A DNA stretch of 64,000 nucleotides from Aurantimonas manganoxydans SI85-9A1 (lineage in GTDB: Bacteria > Pseudomonadota > Alphaproteobacteria > Rhizobiales > Rhizobiaceae), in assembly GCF_000153465.1 (NCBI RefSeq), contig NZ_CH672387.1:1019180-1083179 (forward strand), written 5' to 3'. The notes under the pieces were generated by a model. The model made no database searches. It was given only the letters and a program-made list of their open reading frames with translations, and was not told the DNA's origin. Below, piece after piece: positions 30,873 through 40,853 of the stretch. The first letter of the stretch is position 1, and each line of letters starts with the position of its first letter. A program made the position numbers and the translations under genes.

Positions 30873-31877
30873 ATGAAATCTCGCCTTTTGACGACCGTGG
30901 CATTGATCGGCGCGGTCTCATCCTTCAGCAGCTTCGCCAAGGCCGCCGACATCATCGAGGAGCAGCCCTACTTCCCGCCGCCGGCCCCGGTGATCGTGGA
31001 AGAAGTCGCCACGGGCGGCTGGTACCTGCGCGGTGACGTCGGCTACGTCTTCAAGTCCAAGACCGACGGCTATTACGACTTCTACAACATCGGTAATACG
31101 TCGCCCGAAGCGTATGACGATGATTGGGTCCGGGGAATTGACAGCACCGAGCACTACGACGAGATAAGCTTGAAGAACTCGGCCAACTTCAGCATTGGCG
31201 CCGGCTACCGAGTCAGCGATCACTTTCGCACGGATTTGACTGTCGACTACATGCGGACTGGTGTAAGCGGTTCGAGCAAGTGTGCCTATCTCGTCGAGAT
31301 CGGGTACGGTCTTGACCCGACGAATAACAATTGCCGCTACGATGACTCTTCGCGGGCGTCGATCTGGACTACGATGGCCAACGCCTACGTTGACGTCGGA
31401 ACCTATGGCAAGATCACGCCCTATATCGGCGCGGGTCTTGGCTTTGCCCACGTCAAATACGATGACATGAACAACACCATTTCCTGCGATGGCGGCCTCT
31501 GCGGCAGCGAGACGAGCATCTACAAGGGCGTCCACAAAGGCGAATCTTCCTGGCGTTTTGCCTCGTCCCTCATGGCCGGTGCCAGCGTCGACATCACCCA
31601 CAAGCTAAAGTTCGACGCTGGTTACCGCTATACCCGAATCTCGAGCGGCGACGCCTTCGCCTTTGACGAGCAAGACCGCAGCTTCGGCGCTTCCGGCGTC
31701 CAGGGCAGCGACAACGGCTTCAACATCCACGCCGTGCGCGCCGGCCTGCGCTACGAGTTCGGCGGTGGGGGCGGCGGCTTCGGCAAGGGCAAGGGCAAGG
31801 GCGTCGAGCCGATCTACGCCTCGACCCCGCTCTACGAAGAGCCGGCGCCGATCTACGAAGAACCGATCTACAAGTAA
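30873..31877 (+). CDS. Omp25/Omp31-like outer-membrane beta-barrel protein, with C-terminal tail
   Basis: A 334-aa exported protein with signal peptide (LLTTVALIGAVSSFSSFAKA). The barrel pattern is WYLRGDVGYVFKSK, SANFSIGAGYRVSDHFRTDL, YVDVGTYGKITPYIGAGLGF, KLKFDAGYRYTRISSGDAF and HAVRAGLRYEF, as in the porin-family opacity-like proteins of Rhizobiales. The barrel should end at RYEF, but about 37 more residues follow: Gly/Lys-rich, then repeated PIY and EEP motifs ending PIYK. Such a tail after the terminal aromatic is unusual. Internal codons are less GC-rich than in neighbouring genes. An alternative start is ATG at 30864. Confidence 0.85.
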   Translation: MKSRLLTTVALIGAVSSFSSFAKAADIIEEQPYFPPPAPVIVEEVATGGWYLRGDVGYVFKSKTDGYYDFYNIGNTSPEAYDDDWVRGIDSTEHYDEISLKNSANFSIGAGYRVSDHFRTDLTVDYMRTGVSGSSKCAYLVEIGYGLDPTNNNCRYDDSSRASIWTTMANAYVDVGTYGKITPYIGAGLGFAHVKYDDMNNTISCDGGLCGSETSIYKGVHKGESSWRFASSLMAGASVDITHKLKFDAGYRYTRISSGDAFAFDEQDRSFGASGVQGSDNGFNIHAVRAGLRYEFGGGGGGFGKGKGKGVEPIYASTPLYEEPAPIYEEPIYK

Positions 31878-31906
31878 GCTGGCCGGCAACGGCCGTGCAT
31901 GAGACG

Positions 31907-31935
31907 GGCCGCTGCCTTCGGGCCGCGGCCTTTTT
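31907..31935 (+). terminator. Rho-independent terminator
   Basis: GGCCGCTGCC (31907-31916), TTCG loop, GGCCGCGGCC (31921-31930) with one mismatch, then TTTTT. It ends the first porin gene. Confidence 0.8.
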
Positions 31936-32008
31936 CGTGCGCGCAGTCGCGGCGGTCATCGCCTTGGCGATCGTAACCTTCGTAAAGGTTTACGGTTAAG
32001 AAACAGGG

Positions 32009-32023
32009 TTAATCGGGCGTTAA
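32009..32023. promoter_or_regulatory. candidate CtrA box
   Basis: TTAA at 32009-32012 and TTAA at 32020-32023 with exactly 7 bases between. It lies about 85 bp before the second porin start codon in an AT-rich stretch with further TTAA words, so cell-cycle control is possible. Confidence 0.55.
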
Positions 32024-32106
32024 TCTTTGTGCGGCAGGATCGGGTGAGACGAGGGGTGCGGTGCCGCACTTCTCGTGAAGCAAAGACTGCAACGGGAAGC
32101 GGCTCC

Positions 32107-32955
32107 ATGAACCTTGCAACCAAACTGATGGCCAGTGCCGCGCTGATCGGCTTCACCATGCCGGTGGCGAGCGCCGCCGACCTTCCGCCCATCTACGAGA
32201 CCCCGATCTACCAGGACGTGCCGGAAGTGCAGCCTGTCGAGATCGGCAGCGGCTGGTATCTGCGCGGCGATGTCTCCTACGATTTCCAGTCCGACGTCGA
32301 CGTCAACGGCAGCGGATACCGCCCGGACTTCGCTGACGGATTCGAGCTGAATGGAGCGGGCTCCTTCGGCGTCGGCTTCGGCTACCAGTTCACCGATTAT
32401 TTCCGCGGCGACCTGACCGCGCGCTACTGGTCGGCCGATCTCGACGGCGGCGACCGGATCGGTGCCTGCTTCGACAGCGCGACTGCGTCCGGTGGCGCCG
32501 GCGGCCAGGCCTTCTGCGATTCCACATCCGGCGCCAGCGCGACCGGCCTGGAACTGATGGCCAATGCCTATGCCGATCTCGGCACCTTCGTCGGCTTCAC
32601 GCCGTATGTCGGCGCGGGTGCCGGTGCGGTGAAGGTCAAGTACGACGACGTCAACGTGTCTGATGGCTGCACGCTTGCTGGGGCGGCCTGCGTCGGAAGC
32701 TTCTACAACAGCGAGGGGGCCTACGACGGCGGCTCAAGCTGGCGCTTCGCCTACTCGCTGATGGCCGGTGTCTCGTACGACATCTCGCGGAACCTGAAGG
32801 TCGATCTCGGCTACCGCTTCCTCGATGTCGATGGCGGGGACGCCTACAGCTATTCGGGCGATGTCGCGGCGAACGGCCAGCTTGGCCTCAGCGCCGAGGA
32901 TGACGGTTTCCAGCGCCATTCGGTCCAGGCCGCGATCCGCTATTTGCTCTGGTAG
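32107..32955 (+). CDS. Omp25/Omp31-like outer-membrane beta-barrel protein
   Basis: A 282-aa paralogue of the protein at 30873. The start at 32107 gives a signal peptide (LMASAALIGFTMPVASA) and a Pro/Tyr-rich mature N-terminus (PPIYETPIYQDVPE). The barrel shows WYLRGDVSYDFQSD, FGVGFGYQFTDYFRGDLTAR, YADLGTFVGFTPYVGAGAGA, SWRFAYSLMAGVSYDISRNL and ends QAAIRYLLW with the terminal aromatic expected for BAM insertion. Unlike its neighbour it has no C-terminal extension. Role: an abundant outer-membrane structural or porin-like protein. Confidence 0.88.
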   Translation: MNLATKLMASAALIGFTMPVASAADLPPIYETPIYQDVPEVQPVEIGSGWYLRGDVSYDFQSDVDVNGSGYRPDFADGFELNGAGSFGVGFGYQFTDYFRGDLTARYWSADLDGGDRIGACFDSATASGGAGGQAFCDSTSGASATGLELMANAYADLGTFVGFTPYVGAGAGAVKVKYDDVNVSDGCTLAGAACVGSFYNSEGAYDGGSSWRFAYSLMAGVSYDISRNLKVDLGYRFLDVDGGDAYSYSGDVAANGQLGLSAEDDGFQRHSVQAAIRYLLW

Positions 32956-32982
32956 GCGACACGTCACAACAAGTTCATGGAC

Positions 32983-33014
32983 AAACGGCAGGCGCCTTGC
33001 GGGGCCTGCCGTTT
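32983..33014 (+). terminator. terminator-like stem-loop
   Basis: AAACGGCAGGC (32983-32993) pairs with GCCTGCCGTTT (33004-33014), a perfect 11-bp stem about 30 bases after the second porin gene. Confidence 0.8.
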
Positions 33015-33070
33015 GTGCGTTCGGGGCAGGGACGGGGCGGGGGACGGGCGGGCGCGCGGCCCGAATGTGC

Positions 33071-33099
33071 TTGACGGGTGCCGGCCGCAGGAGTAGCGC
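33071..33099 (+). promoter_or_regulatory. candidate promoter of serC
   Basis: TTGACG at 33071-33076, a 17-base spacer and TAGCGC at 33094-33099. The predicted start of transcription near 33105 coincides with the first base of the structured leader. The -10 match is weak. Confidence 0.5.
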
Positions 33100-33103
33100 C
33101 ATT

Positions 33104-33154
33104 CGCGGGACACGCCTCCCCAACGAGGCGCTTCTATCTGTGAGGGTAGCTTAG
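33104..33154 (+). ncRNA. serC leader (candidate alphaproteobacterial serC RNA motif)
   Basis: The 5' leader of serC holds CGCGGGACA, a perfect hairpin CGCCTC (33113-33118) / GAGGCG (33125-33130), then CTTCTATCTGTGAGGGTAGC up to the start codon. This arrangement agrees with the serC RNA motif known from alphaproteobacterial serC leaders, as I remember it. It probably regulates serC, but the ligand or mechanism is not established. Confidence 0.65.
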
Positions 33155-34330
33155 ATGGCACATACCGCGAAGCCGGACCTGCGTCCGGCCAATCCCCGTT
33201 TTTCCTCCGGCCCCTGCGCGAAACGACCCGGCTGGTCGCTCGACGCACTGAACGATGCCGCGCTCGGTCGCTCGCATCGCGCCAAGGTCGGAAAATCCAA
33301 GCTTCAGCAGGCAATCGACGAGACCCGTGAGGTTCTCGGCGTGCCGGACGACTACCGCATCGGCATCGTGCCGGCGTCGGACACCGGCGCGGTCGAGATG
33401 GCGATGTGGTCGCTGCTCGGCGCCCGCGGCGTCGACATGCTGGCCTGGGAATCCTTCGGCGCCGGCTGGGTGACCGACACGGTCAAGCAGCTCAAGCTCG
33501 ACGATGCCCGCGTCTTCGAGGCGCCCTATGGCAAGATCGTGGATTTCGCAGAGGTCGATTTCGACCGCGACGTGGTCTTCACCTGGAACGGCACGACCTC
33601 CGGCGTGCGCGTGCCGAACGGCGACGCGATCCCGGCGAGCCGCGAAGGCCTGACGATCTGCGACGCGACCTCGGCGGCCTTCGCCCAGGACCTGCCCTAC
33701 GACAAGCTCGATGTGGTGACCTTCTCCTGGCAGAAGGTGCTCGGCGGTGAAGCGGCGCACGGCGTCCTGATCCTGTCGCCGCGCGCCGTCGAACGGCTGG
33801 AAAGCTACAAGCCGGCCTGGCCGCTGCCGAAGATCTTCCGCATGACCAAGGGCGGAAAGCTGATCGAGGGCATCTTCAAGGGCGAGACCATCAACACGCC
33901 GTCGATGCTGTGCGTCGAGGACTATCTCGATGCGCTCGGCTGGGCGAAGTCGATCGGCGGCCTGCCGGCCCTGAAGGCACGGGCCGACGCGAACCTGGCG
34001 GTCATCGAGAGCTTCGTCGACACGCATCCCTTCCTGGCGTTCCTGGCCGCCGACACGGCGACCCGGTCCAACACGTCGGTCTGCCTGACCTTCGCCGATC
34101 CGGCCGTGGCCAATCTCTCCGACGATGCGCAGAACGCCTTCTCCAAGGCGGTCGTCTCGCTCCTGGAGAAGGAGGGCGTCGCCCTCGACATCGGCGCCTA
34201 TCGCGATGCGCCGGCGGGCCTGCGGATCTGGTGTGGCGCGACGGTCGAGACCTCCGACGTCCTGGCGCTGATGCCGTGGATCGAATGGGCCTTCGAGACC
34301 CAGAAGGCCGAGCTCGCCAAGGCAGCCTGA
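33155..34330 (+). CDS. serC: phosphoserine aminotransferase SerC
   Basis: A 391-aa PLP enzyme (EC 2.6.1.52), second step of serine synthesis and also used in pyridoxal synthesis. It begins with [14 protein letters not shown]-like sequence ([16 protein letters not shown]), and the PLP lysine is in [15 protein letters not shown] near residue 194. The family form is the alphaproteobacterial/archaeal-like one. The start codon sits at the end of the structured leader. serA follows 248 bp later. Confidence 0.95.
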   Translation: MAHTAKPDLRPANPRFSSGPCAKRPGWSLDALNDAALGRSHRAKVGKSKLQQAIDETREVLGVPDDYRIGIVPASDTGAVEMAMWSLLGARGVDMLAWESFGAGWVTDTVKQLKLDDARVFEAPYGKIVDFAEVDFDRDVVFTWNGTTSGVRVPNGDAIPASREGLTICDATSAAFAQDLPYDKLDVVTFSWQKVLGGEAAHGVLILSPRAVERLESYKPAWPLPKIFRMTKGGKLIEGIFKGETINTPSMLCVEDYLDALGWAKSIGGLPALKARADANLAVIESFVDTHPFLAFLAADTATRSNTSVCLTFADPAVANLSDDAQNAFSKAVVSLLEKEGVALDIGAYRDAPAGLRIWCGATVETSDVLALMPWIEWAFETQKAELAKAA

Positions 34331-34391
34331 TCCGGTCGCGGATCGTTCCCTTCCCTGATGGGGGAGGGATGTCTGCTCCGGGCTCGAAGGG

Positions 34392-34492
34392 CGAAGGATC
34401 CGGGACGGAGCGTCGCGCAGCGAGCCTCGTTCAGGCCTCTTGCGACGCGTCGCCCGATCCTTCGGACCATCCTCGCCCGCATGTGGGCGAGG
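34392..34492. repeat. complex inverted-repeat element in the serC-serA gap
   Basis: CGAAGGATC (34392-34400) is repeated inverted as GATCCTTCG (34456-34464), with the palindrome GCGACGCGTCGC at 34442-34453 between them. A separate hairpin CCTCGCCC / GGGCGAGG (34471-34478, 34485-34492) follows. This cluster resembles a small mobile palindromic element (REP/MITE-like), but I saw no second copy in the window. Confidence 0.5.
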
Positions 34493-34578
34493 GGCGGCGG
34501 CCTCGTTCCAGTTCACAGCATTCAGTGTTTTCGCGACGCCGGACCACCGCGTCGCTCATCAATCAAAGGACCATTCCC

Positions 34579-36186
34579 ATGGCACCTCGCGTTCTCGTTT
34601 CCGACAAGCTTTCCAAGACTGCCGTCCAGGTCTTCACCGACCGCGGCGTCGAGGTCGACTACATGCCGGATCTCGGCAAGGACAAGGACAAGCTGCTCGA
34701 GATCATCGGCCAGTATGACGGCCTTGCCATCCGCTCGGCCACCAAGGCGACCGAAAAGCTGATCCAGGCGGCGACCAATCTGAAGGTCATCGGCCGCGCC
34801 GGCATCGGCGTCGACAATGTCGACATCCCGGCGGCCAGCCGGAAGGGCATCATCGTGATGAACACGCCCTTCGGCAATTCCATCACCACCGCCGAGCACG
34901 CCATCGCGATGATGTTCGCGGTGGCCCGCCAGCTTCCGGCCGCCGACGCCTCGACCCAGGCCGGCAAGTGGGAGAAGAACCGCTTCATGGGCGTCGAGAT
35001 CACCGGCAAGACGCTGGGCGTGATCGGCTGCGGCAATATCGGCTCGATCGTCGCGACCCGCGGCGTCGGCCTGAAGATGCGCGTCGTCGCCTTCGACCCG
35101 TTCCTGTCGCATGAGCGCGCCGCGCAGCTCGGCATCGAGAAGGTGGAGCTCGACGAGCTGCTCAAGCGCGCCGACTTCATCAGCCTGCACACGCCGATGA
35201 CCGACAAGACCAAGGGCATCATCAACGCGGCGGCGATCGCCAAGATGAAGGACGGCGTGCGCATCATCAATTGCGCCCGCGGCGGTCTCGTCGTCGAGGC
35301 CGATCTCGCCGAGGGGATCAAGTCAGGCAAGGTCGCCGGTGCCGGCGTCGACGTGTTCGAGACCGAGCCGGCGACGGATTCGGTGCTCTTCGGCCTGGAG
35401 AACGTCGTCTGCACCCCGCATCTGGGCGCATCGACCTCGGAAGCCCAGGAGAACGTCGCGGTGCAGGTCGCCGAGCAGATGTCGGACTATCTCGTCCGCG
35501 GCGCGGTCTCCAACGCCATCAACATGCCGTCGATCACCGCCGAGGAAGCGCCGATCCTGACGCCCTTCGTCAAGCTCGCCGAGATCCTCGGCGGCTTTGC
35601 CGGGCAGGTCACCGAGGAGCCGATCACCTCGGTCGAGATCCTCTATGACGGCACGGTGGCCGGCATGAACACCAATGCGCTGACCAGCGCGGCGCTGTCG
35701 GGCCTGATCAAGAGCCAGGTGTCGGACGTCAACATGGTCTCGGCGCCGATCATGGTGAAGGAGCGCGGCATCCACGTGACGGAATCGCGCCGCGACCAGT
35801 CGGGCGTGTTCGAGACCTACATCAAGCTGACCGTGACGACGGAGACGATGACCCGTTCGGTGGCCGGCACGGTGTTCTCGGACGGCAAGCCGCGCTTCAT
35901 CCAGATCAAGGGCATCAACCTCGATGCCGAGGTGGGCCAGCACATGGTCTACACGACCAACAACGACGCGCCGGGCATCATCGGCCTTCTGGGCACGACC
36001 TTCGGCGCCGCCGGGGTCAACATCGCCAACTTCCAGCTCGGCCGTAACCGTCCGGGCGGCGACGCGATCGCGCTGCTGTATCTGGATTCGCCGATGCCGG
36101 AGGACCTGTTGAAGACGGTGCTCTCCCATAAGGAGATCATCAGCGCCAAGCCGCTGCGCTTCGACGTTGCCGAAGCGACCGTCTAA
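34579..36186 (+). CDS. serA: D-3-phosphoglycerate dehydrogenase SerA
   Basis: A 535-aa enzyme, first step of serine synthesis, of the long form with an intervening domain and a C-terminal ACT domain. The start at 34579 (after AAAGGA) gives MAPRVLVSDKLSKTAVQVF. The NAD site is GVIGCGNIGS near residues 148-157, catalytic Arg is in NCARGGLV near 231-238, and His in CTPHLGAST near 279-287. The ACT domain (DAPGIIGLLGTTFGAAGVNI) probably senses serine. The frame is open far upstream through serC, but that part is only a shadow. Confidence 0.96.
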   Translation: MAPRVLVSDKLSKTAVQVFTDRGVEVDYMPDLGKDKDKLLEIIGQYDGLAIRSATKATEKLIQAATNLKVIGRAGIGVDNVDIPAASRKGIIVMNTPFGNSITTAEHAIAMMFAVARQLPAADASTQAGKWEKNRFMGVEITGKTLGVIGCGNIGSIVATRGVGLKMRVVAFDPFLSHERAAQLGIEKVELDELLKRADFISLHTPMTDKTKGIINAAAIAKMKDGVRIINCARGGLVVEADLAEGIKSGKVAGAGVDVFETEPATDSVLFGLENVVCTPHLGASTSEAQENVAVQVAEQMSDYLVRGAVSNAINMPSITAEEAPILTPFVKLAEILGGFAGQVTEEPITSVEILYDGTVAGMNTNALTSAALSGLIKSQVSDVNMVSAPIMVKERGIHVTESRRDQSGVFETYIKLTVTTETMTRSVAGTVFSDGKPRFIQIKGINLDAEVGQHMVYTTNNDAPGIIGLLGTTFGAAGVNIANFQLGRNRPGGDAIALLYLDSPMPEDLLKTVLSHKEIISAKPLRFDVAEATV

Positions 36187-36233
36187 AGGCCTGAGAGCAG
36201 GATCGCGGCGCCCCGATTCTGGCGGGGCGTCGC

Positions 36234-37145
36234 TTACGCCTCGCTCGCCTTGCGGGCGCGGGCGGCGCCCCGCTCGGCGAGCATGATGCCGCCGAGGACG
36301 AAGGTGAGGGCGGCCACGTGATAGGCGTGCAGTTCCTCGCCGATGATCAGGACCGCCAGGATGGCGCCGAAGATCGGGACGAGATTGACGAAGAGATTGG
36401 CCCGGTTGGGGCCGATCAGCTCGATGCCGCGGATATAGAGAACCTGCGCCAGCAGGGACGGGAAGATGGCGGTATAGAGCGCCGCGGTCATGCCGGACGT
36501 GTCGGGCAGCTGGGTATGGCCCATGGCCCATTCGATTCCGGCCAGCGGCACCGAGACGACGAGGGCGGACAGGGCGAGGACGAAGATCGTCGAGCGCCAG
36601 TGCAGCTTCGGCTTGAAGCGCAGCGCCACCGTGTAGCCGCCATAGATCAGCACCGCGAGCATCATCAGTGCGTCGCCGCGATTGAGATCGAGGGCGAGCA
36701 GGGCGGACAATTCGCCGTGAGAGGCGGTCAGGGCGACGCCGACGAGGGTCAGGCTGAAGCCGATGATCTGGAACAGCGTCACGCCGGTGCGGAACAGAAG
36801 GAAGTTCGCCACGAAGACGATCAGCGGCATGGCCGACTGCTCGATGGTGACGTTGATGGCGCTGGTATAGTTCACCGCCAGGTAGAAGATGGCGTTGAAG
36901 CAGGTGAAGCCGATCGCGCCCAGGCCGAAGAGGAAGGGCAGGTTGCGCCGGATCTCCGGCCATTCGCGGCGCACGTCGCCCCAGGCGAAGGGCGCCACGA
37001 ACAGGCAGGCCAGCGTCCAGCGGATCAGGGTCAGAAGCATCGGCGAGACGTGGCCGACGGCCAGCTTGCCGGCGATGGCGTTGCCGGCCCAGAACAGGGC
37101 GACGGTGCCGAGGACGAGATAGGCGTTACGGAAATAGGACGTCAT
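36234..37145 (-). CDS. EamA/DMT-superfamily transporter
   Basis: A 303-aa inner-membrane protein with ten predicted helices in two EamA repeats. The first begins YLVLGTVALFWAGNAIAGKLA with the typical start of these exporters, and the second near LMMLAVLIYGGYTVALRF. The C-terminus ends GGIMLAERGAARARKASEA. DMT members export metabolites or amino acids; the substrate cannot be predicted. It converges with serA (a short GC-rich inverted repeat lies at 36209-36229) and is divergent from purA. Confidence 0.88.
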   Translation of the reverse strand: MTSYFRNAYLVLGTVALFWAGNAIAGKLAVGHVSPMLLTLIRWTLACLFVAPFAWGDVRREWPEIRRNLPFLFGLGAIGFTCFNAIFYLAVNYTSAINVTIEQSAMPLIVFVANFLLFRTGVTLFQIIGFSLTLVGVALTASHGELSALLALDLNRGDALMMLAVLIYGGYTVALRFKPKLHWRSTIFVLALSALVVSVPLAGIEWAMGHTQLPDTSGMTAALYTAIFPSLLAQVLYIRGIELIGPNRANLFVNLVPIFGAILAVLIIGEELHAYHVAALTFVLGGIMLAERGAARARKASEA

Positions 37146-37372
37146 GCTTCGCGTTTACGCGCGCGAGGACGATGCGCCTAGAGGGGCGGATAAAATAAGG
37201 TTCGCTGACGAGTGGCGCGGCCGGCATTTCGCGCCGCCACGCAGCTTGCATGTCGGGCCAAATTGTCGGAAGTCCGCCGCAGGACCGCCTCGCTTCGTGC
37301 CGGGCGCTTGACTATAGTCCGCGCGCCTTCGGCAGCAGGGTGCGGGGCGAACATTCGCGAGAAGGACATATC

Positions 37373-38668
<1,296 letters not shown>

Positions 38669-38719
38669 AGTCCCGGCGCCGGCGCACCCGAAATCAAGAC
38701 GAGTGAGTGACTGCGATCC

Positions 38720-40705
38720 ATGGCGGATTTGAGCGGCGTACTTCGCAAGACCATCGATGGCCTGCCACGCGCAACGCCGCAGATGCGAGCGAAGGTCTAC
38801 GAGAAAGCCCGCGCGGCGATCCAGCGGCAGATCCAGGCGGCCAATCCTCCTCTTGCCGAGGAGGTTGTCGCCGCACGCCAGTCGGCGCTCGAGGACGCCA
38901 TCGCGCGCACCGAGCAGCATTATCTCGACCAGGGCGCCGAAGCGGATGGCGACGCTGGCGAGCCAGCGGCAGCGGCCGCGCCACTGGCCGCGCCGGTCGC
39001 AGCGCCGCCCGCGTCTGCGCCTGCCGATGCGCCGGCAGCAGCTTCGAAGGAGATGTCCCCGCGGTCCGACCTGCGACCGTCCGAGCCGCCACGGCCGCAG
39101 ACGCCGCCGGCCGAGCGCCCGCGCGCGCCGCAGCCGGACAGCCGCATCGAACCGTCCTTCGACGGTGGACGCCCAACTGCTGATGCCGCCGGCGGGGCCA
39201 ACACGCATTCGGCCTGGGAGCGTGAGACGCCCGCCACCCCGACGCCGTCCGCGACCAAGCCGCAGGGGGCCGGCGCCGGCGCGGCTTCGCCGGCAAGGCC
39301 GGGACCGGCCAAGGATGCCGGGCGCAGCGATCCGCCGCCTTTCTTCCCGGTCTCCGCGGAAGAGCCCGAGGGCGGGGCCCGTCCCGCCGCCGTGGGGGCA
39401 CCGTTCATCGTGCCGTCGCAGGAGAGCGGTCGCGATGGTCCCGCCGTTGCCGGGACGGACGATGCCCATGACGACGAGGACCGGCTGCCGGCCGGCATCC
39501 GCTCGGACGACGACCTGATCCCCGCTGCCGACCTGACCGCGCCGCGCTACTCCGCGCGCCAGCGTCGCAAGTCCGGCGGTGCCGGCAATCGCGGTGCGAT
39601 CACGGCCGTTGCCGCCGTGCTGATCCTCGGCGGGCTGGGAACGGCCGGCTGGATGTATCGCGAGGACATCCAGGCGATGCTGGTCGATCCGGCCGGCCTG
39701 GAGACGATCGCCACGAATAACGCCGACGGCACGCCCGCGCCGACGCCGACAGACGAGGCCGGGACCGGCGTCGCCGCGGTCGATCCGGCAGCCGAAACGC
39801 CGGACGCCGAGGGCGAGACCGCGCCGGAGACCACGACGCCCGCGCGGGAATCGACGCGGCAGTTCACCCAGAGGTTGCTGCCGGACGGCACCGAAGTCGA
39901 CGAGGGCCCGGCCGAGGTCGCGCCGAACGCCTTCGACGAGGGCACGAACATCGCCGCCGCCTCGCCGGTGGAGACGCCGGACCTCTCGGGCAGCCCGACC
40001 GTTGCCAGCGAAATCGGCGAGAATCCCGAAGTCGTTGGCGCGCCAGCGGAGACGCCAGCCGAGACCGCGGCGGAGACGCCCGACGCCGCGCCGGCCGAGG
40101 ATGCGGCCGCCGGGGAGACCGAGGTCGCCGCCGTCGATCCGTCCGAGGACGGGGTGGGCGTCGCGCAGGACGCGGTGTTCTACCAGGAGCGCACCGAGAC
40201 GGTGCCGGGCACGCAGGAAAGCGGCGACGTCGTCTGGTCGGTGGTCAATGAGTCGCCGACAGAAGGGCAGCCGCCCGAGCCGGCGATCCGGGCCGAAGCC
40301 GAGATTCCGGACGAAAACCTGAAGATGACCATGACCATCCGGCGCAATGCGGACCCGACGCTGCCGGCCAGCCATGTCATCGAGCTGCTGTTCACGACGC
40401 CGGAGAACTTTGCCGGCGGCAGTGTCGCCAACGTTCAGCGGCTGGCCCTGAAGCCCTCCGAGCAGGCGCGCGGCGAGCCGCTGATCGGGGTCGCGGGCAA
40501 GATCTCCGACGGCTTCTTCATCATCGCCCTGAACAATCTCGAACAGGCGATGCAGAACAACATGGCGCTCCTGCAGAACGAGCAGTGGATCGATATTCCG
40601 ATCGCCTATGCCTCGGGCCGCCGAGCGCTGATGTCGATCGAGAAGGGCGTGCCGGGTGACCGGGTGTTCAAGGAAGCGATCGAGGCCTGGAAGGCCAAGA
40701 CCTGA
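38720..40705 (+). CDS. conserved single-pass membrane protein of unknown function
   Basis: A 661-aa protein. The N-terminal ~75 residues (MADLSGVLRKTIDGLPRATP, then a helix with RQSALEDAIARTEQHYLDQG) form an alpha-helical domain. A long low-complexity Pro/Ala-rich cytosolic region follows, to about residue 285. Then comes one transmembrane segment (AITAVAAVLILGGLGTAGWMY), a periplasmic Ala/Pro/Glu-rich linker, and a folded C-terminal domain from about residue 480 (VVWSVVNESP ... RVFKEAIEAWKAKT). It sits 51 bp after purA. Proteins with this arrangement next to purA occur in Rhizobiales, but I cannot name a function. Confidence 0.7.
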   Translation: MADLSGVLRKTIDGLPRATPQMRAKVYEKARAAIQRQIQAANPPLAEEVVAARQSALEDAIARTEQHYLDQGAEADGDAGEPAAAAAPLAAPVAAPPASAPADAPAAASKEMSPRSDLRPSEPPRPQTPPAERPRAPQPDSRIEPSFDGGRPTADAAGGANTHSAWERETPATPTPSATKPQGAGAGAASPARPGPAKDAGRSDPPPFFPVSAEEPEGGARPAAVGAPFIVPSQESGRDGPAVAGTDDAHDDEDRLPAGIRSDDDLIPAADLTAPRYSARQRRKSGGAGNRGAITAVAAVLILGGLGTAGWMYREDIQAMLVDPAGLETIATNNADGTPAPTPTDEAGTGVAAVDPAAETPDAEGETAPETTTPARESTRQFTQRLLPDGTEVDEGPAEVAPNAFDEGTNIAAASPVETPDLSGSPTVASEIGENPEVVGAPAETPAETAAETPDAAPAEDAAAGETEVAAVDPSEDGVGVAQDAVFYQERTETVPGTQESGDVVWSVVNESPTEGQPPEPAIRAEAEIPDENLKMTMTIRRNADPTLPASHVIELLFTTPENFAGGSVANVQRLALKPSEQARGEPLIGVAGKISDGFFIIALNNLEQAMQNNMALLQNEQWIDIPIAYASGRRALMSIEKGVPGDRVFKEAIEAWKAKT

Positions 40706-40794
40706 CGCGCATTGCCCGCCGTGCCTGACCGCCGCCGCGCCTGACGGCGGGGACGGTTGCGGGCCGCGGCATCCGCAGGAAGTGCATCCTACGA

Positions 40795-40829
40795 AAAGGG
40801 CCGGCCCGCGGATTGCGGACCGGCCCTTT
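40795..40829. terminator. bidirectional terminator between convergent genes
   Basis: AAAGGGCCGG (40795-40804) pairs with CCGGCCCTTT (40820-40829), with A residues on the left and TTT plus CTTTATTTT on the right. It serves the plus-strand membrane-protein gene and the minus-strand rpoH. Confidence 0.88.
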
Positions 40830-40853
40830 CTTTATTTTCGCTGATGCCTCCGG

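Noticed and set aside
33910-34578. Long N-terminal extension of SerA in frame through serC
   Set aside because: It crosses serC and the inverted-repeat region. The SerA family begins at the ATG at 34579 with a ribosome-binding site.
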